Positions 62,448-64,000 of a stretch of 64,000 bases of DNA are shown here, piece by piece. This DNA is from Cohnella rhizosphaerae. Lineage in GTDB: Bacteria; Bacillota; Bacilli; Paenibacillales; Paenibacillaceae. Position 1 is the stretch's first letter; each line of letters starts with the position of its first letter. Location: positions 558,001-622,000 of the forward strand of contig NZ_JAPDIA010000007.1 of NCBI RefSeq assembly GCF_029525575.1, in the 5' to 3' direction. A model generated the notes under the pieces. It made no database searches and had not been told where the DNA came from. It worked only from the letters and a program-made list of their open reading frames with translations. The position numbers and the translations under genes are program-made.

Positions 62448-64000
62448 AGCGCAACGCCTCCTCCTCGTTCAATATCGGCAAGGATATCTCCACCGTCGTA
62501 AACCGCTGCGCCTCGCTCCAGACGCTTAGGCCGTACGGCGCTCCGAACAGCGTGCGGATGCGGGAGCGGACGTTGGCGAGACCGATATGCGCCGCTGCGC
62601 CGTGCGGTTCGACAGGCGCTTCGAGCGCCGCCAGCTGCGCGGGAGTCATGCCGACGCCGTTGTCCTGAACGCGAATCTTGAGCTGGGCCTCGCTCGTGAA
62701 GAGCTTGATCTGAATCGTCCCCTGCGTCTTCAGCGGAGCGATGCCGTGCAGCAGCGCGTTCTCCGCGATCGGCTGAAGCAGCATCTTCGGCATCATCAGC
62801 TTGCCGACGCCCTCCTCCGGACCGATATGAACCGCGAATTTGTCGCTGTACCTAAATTTCTGAATGCTGAAGTAGCTGCGCAGGCAATCCAGCTCCTCGT
62901 CCACGCTGACGAACGGCCGTCCGTCCATCTGCGCGTGCATCAGACCGGACAGCGATTCGGCGACCAGCTTGATGTTGTCGGCGCCCTGCAAGATCGACAG
63001 GAACTTGATCGTATTGAGCGTATTGTGCAGGAAATGCGGATTGATCTGCGCCTGCAGCGCCTTCATCTCCGCCCGGCTGCGTTCGCGTTCGGTCGAGCGG
63101 ACCTCGGCGACGAGACCGCTCATCCGGCGGGTCATCGAATTGAACTGGTGGTAAAGCTGTCCGATCTCGTCCTGCGACTTGGTCTCGATCGCGACGTCGA
63201 GATTGTTTTTGGCGACTTCCTTGAGCGCCCGCCCCAGCCGGAGCAGATTGCGGGTAAGGAGCGAGGACATGGACAGGATGAGCAGGACGGCCACGGCGGA
63301 GAACAGCAGCGACACGTTCAGCATCTTGTCGCGCGTGGAGGAGGAGCCCGCGAGCAGATTCGCCTTGGGGATCAGCGCCATCGTCGTCCAGTTGGTGAAG
63401 GCGGAGGTGCGATACACCGCGAACATGCTGCCGGTCGACAAGCGGGTGTAGAAGCTGCCGCCGTCGGCATCCAGATGCGAGGCGAGCCGGGCGAGATCGG
63501 CGGGCGCCAGTCCGAGCTCGGGCCGGTCGAGCACGGGCTGGCCCGTTCGCCTATTGAAGATGAGCAAATTGCCGGCGTTGCGGATATTGGTGGCGAACAG
63601 GTCCTCGACGATCGCATAGTCGACGTCCGCGGCGACGAAGCCGATCGCTTGTCCGCCGCTGCGAATCGGCCGGGCGATCGTGATGACTTTGCCCTTCTGC
63701 GGGTCGGCGCTGCTGCCGAGGCGCGGATTCAGGCGGGGAGGCAGCAGCAGCGCTTCGTTCGTCATGCTTGTCAGCTCGCCGAACGAAGGCTGCGAACGAA
63801 GCACTTCGTAAGGCGTCGCCACGCCGTACTCGATGGTGTGCCCCGACAGATCGGAGAGGGTGACGCCGGTCAGGTAGTGCTTGAACATCGAGATGTTGAT
63901 CAGGTAGTCCTGAATCTCCCGCTCGGCCTGAATGAGCGCCACCTTGTCCAGCGTGTCGTACTGCTCGATATACTTGCGCACGAGATCGTTCATGTATTCG
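62440..64000 (-). CDS. YesM-type sensor histidine kinase (5' end outside window)
   Basis: At least 519 residues; the N-terminus and first membrane segment lie beyond the window. Present: a Cache-like extracellular domain (VTLSDLSGHTIEYGVATPYEV; IGFVAADVDYAIVEDLF), a membrane segment (LLFSAVAVLLILSMSSLL), HAMP, the His_kinase signature MKALQAQINPHFLHNTLNTI, and an HATPase (LLQPIAENALLHGI; VQDNGVGMT; IGLANVRSRIR). No break is seen in this part. It pairs with the overlapping regulator gene. Confidence 0.94.
   Translation of the reverse strand, partial: EYMNDLVRKYIEQYDTLDKVALIQAEREIQDYLINISMFKHYLTGVTLSDLSGHTIEYGVATPYEVLRSQPSFGELTSMTNEALLLPPRLNPRLGSSADPQKGKVITIARPIRSGGQAIGFVAADVDYAIVEDLFATNIRNAGNLLIFNRRTGQPVLDRPELGLAPADLARLASHLDADGGSFYTRLSTGSMFAVYRTSAFTNWTTMALIPKANLLAGSSSTRDKMLNVSLLFSAVAVLLILSMSSLLTRNLLRLGRALKEVAKNNLDVAIETKSQDEIGQLYHQFNSMTRRMSGLVAEVRSTERERSRAEMKALQAQINPHFLHNTLNTIKFLSILQGADNIKLVAESLSGLMHAQMDGRPFVSVDEELDCLRSYFSIQKFRYSDKFAVHIGPEEGVGKLMMPKMLLQPIAENALLHGIAPLKTQGTIQIKLFTSEAQLKIRVQDNGVGMTPAQLAALEAPVEPHGAAAHIGLANVRSRIRTLFGAPYGLSVWSEAQRFTTVEISLPILNEEEALRYV

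Overview
The window is chromosomal DNA from a GC-rich, Gram-positive, spore-former-type bacterium, most likely Cohnella or a high-GC Paenibacillus. The evidence is strong AGGAGG-type ribosome sites, an SLH-domain surface protein, YesM/YesN-type sensor pairs that control sugar ABC transporters, many AraC regulators, a paeninodin-type precursor peptide, and no Gram-negative features. No rRNA, tRNA, CRISPR array or prophage was seen.

Layout. 0-7 kb: the end of an SLH protein, an Rpn-type nuclease gene, and two linked hybrid histidine kinases. 7-17 kb: two AraC regulators around a Gfo/Idh/MocA oxidoreductase, a tight uxaC-uxaB-uxaA operon for galacturonate/glucuronate, and a GH3 beta-N-acetylhexosaminidase-like enzyme. 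17-26 kb: a YesM/YesN pair, a CUT1 sugar ABC transporter and a GH105 unsaturated-uronyl hydrolase, which with uxaCBA form a pectin/uronate route. 26-37 kb: mostly small or housekeeping genes: MFS/MarR, greA, an NHLP-like leader protein, GNAT proteins, an orphan lasso-type precursor, small membrane proteins, an HD-GYP protein, SDR, nucleoside hydrolase and Old Yellow Enzyme. 37-45 kb: a large catalase, then GH99-like and GH43 enzymes. 44.7-49 kb: a minus-strand operon (ThuA, Gfo/Idh/MocA, glycerate kinase, tartronate-semialdehyde-reductase-like/YCII fusion) divergent from an AraC gene. 50-64 kb: a solute-binding lipoprotein with a membrane AraC sensor, an AT-rich ADP-ribosyltransferase-like two-gene module, an LplB/LplC-type permease pair with a GHL6-like glycosidase, a complete IS4-family element, and a response regulator plus histidine kinase that runs off the window.

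Two window-wide patterns stand out. First, about 29 places carry one extra base, mostly in homopolymers of 5-8, and break otherwise normal genes. In every affected gene the length modulo 3 equals the number of such sites, so I read this as a sequencing or assembly artefact and annotate the genes as single loci. Second, at least seven intergenic regions carry locus-specific repeats whose copies are about 51 bp apart (sometimes 61-62), which is 5 or 6 DNA helical turns. The sequences differ between loci but the spacing is shared. This repeat family is the best candidate here for an undescribed system.
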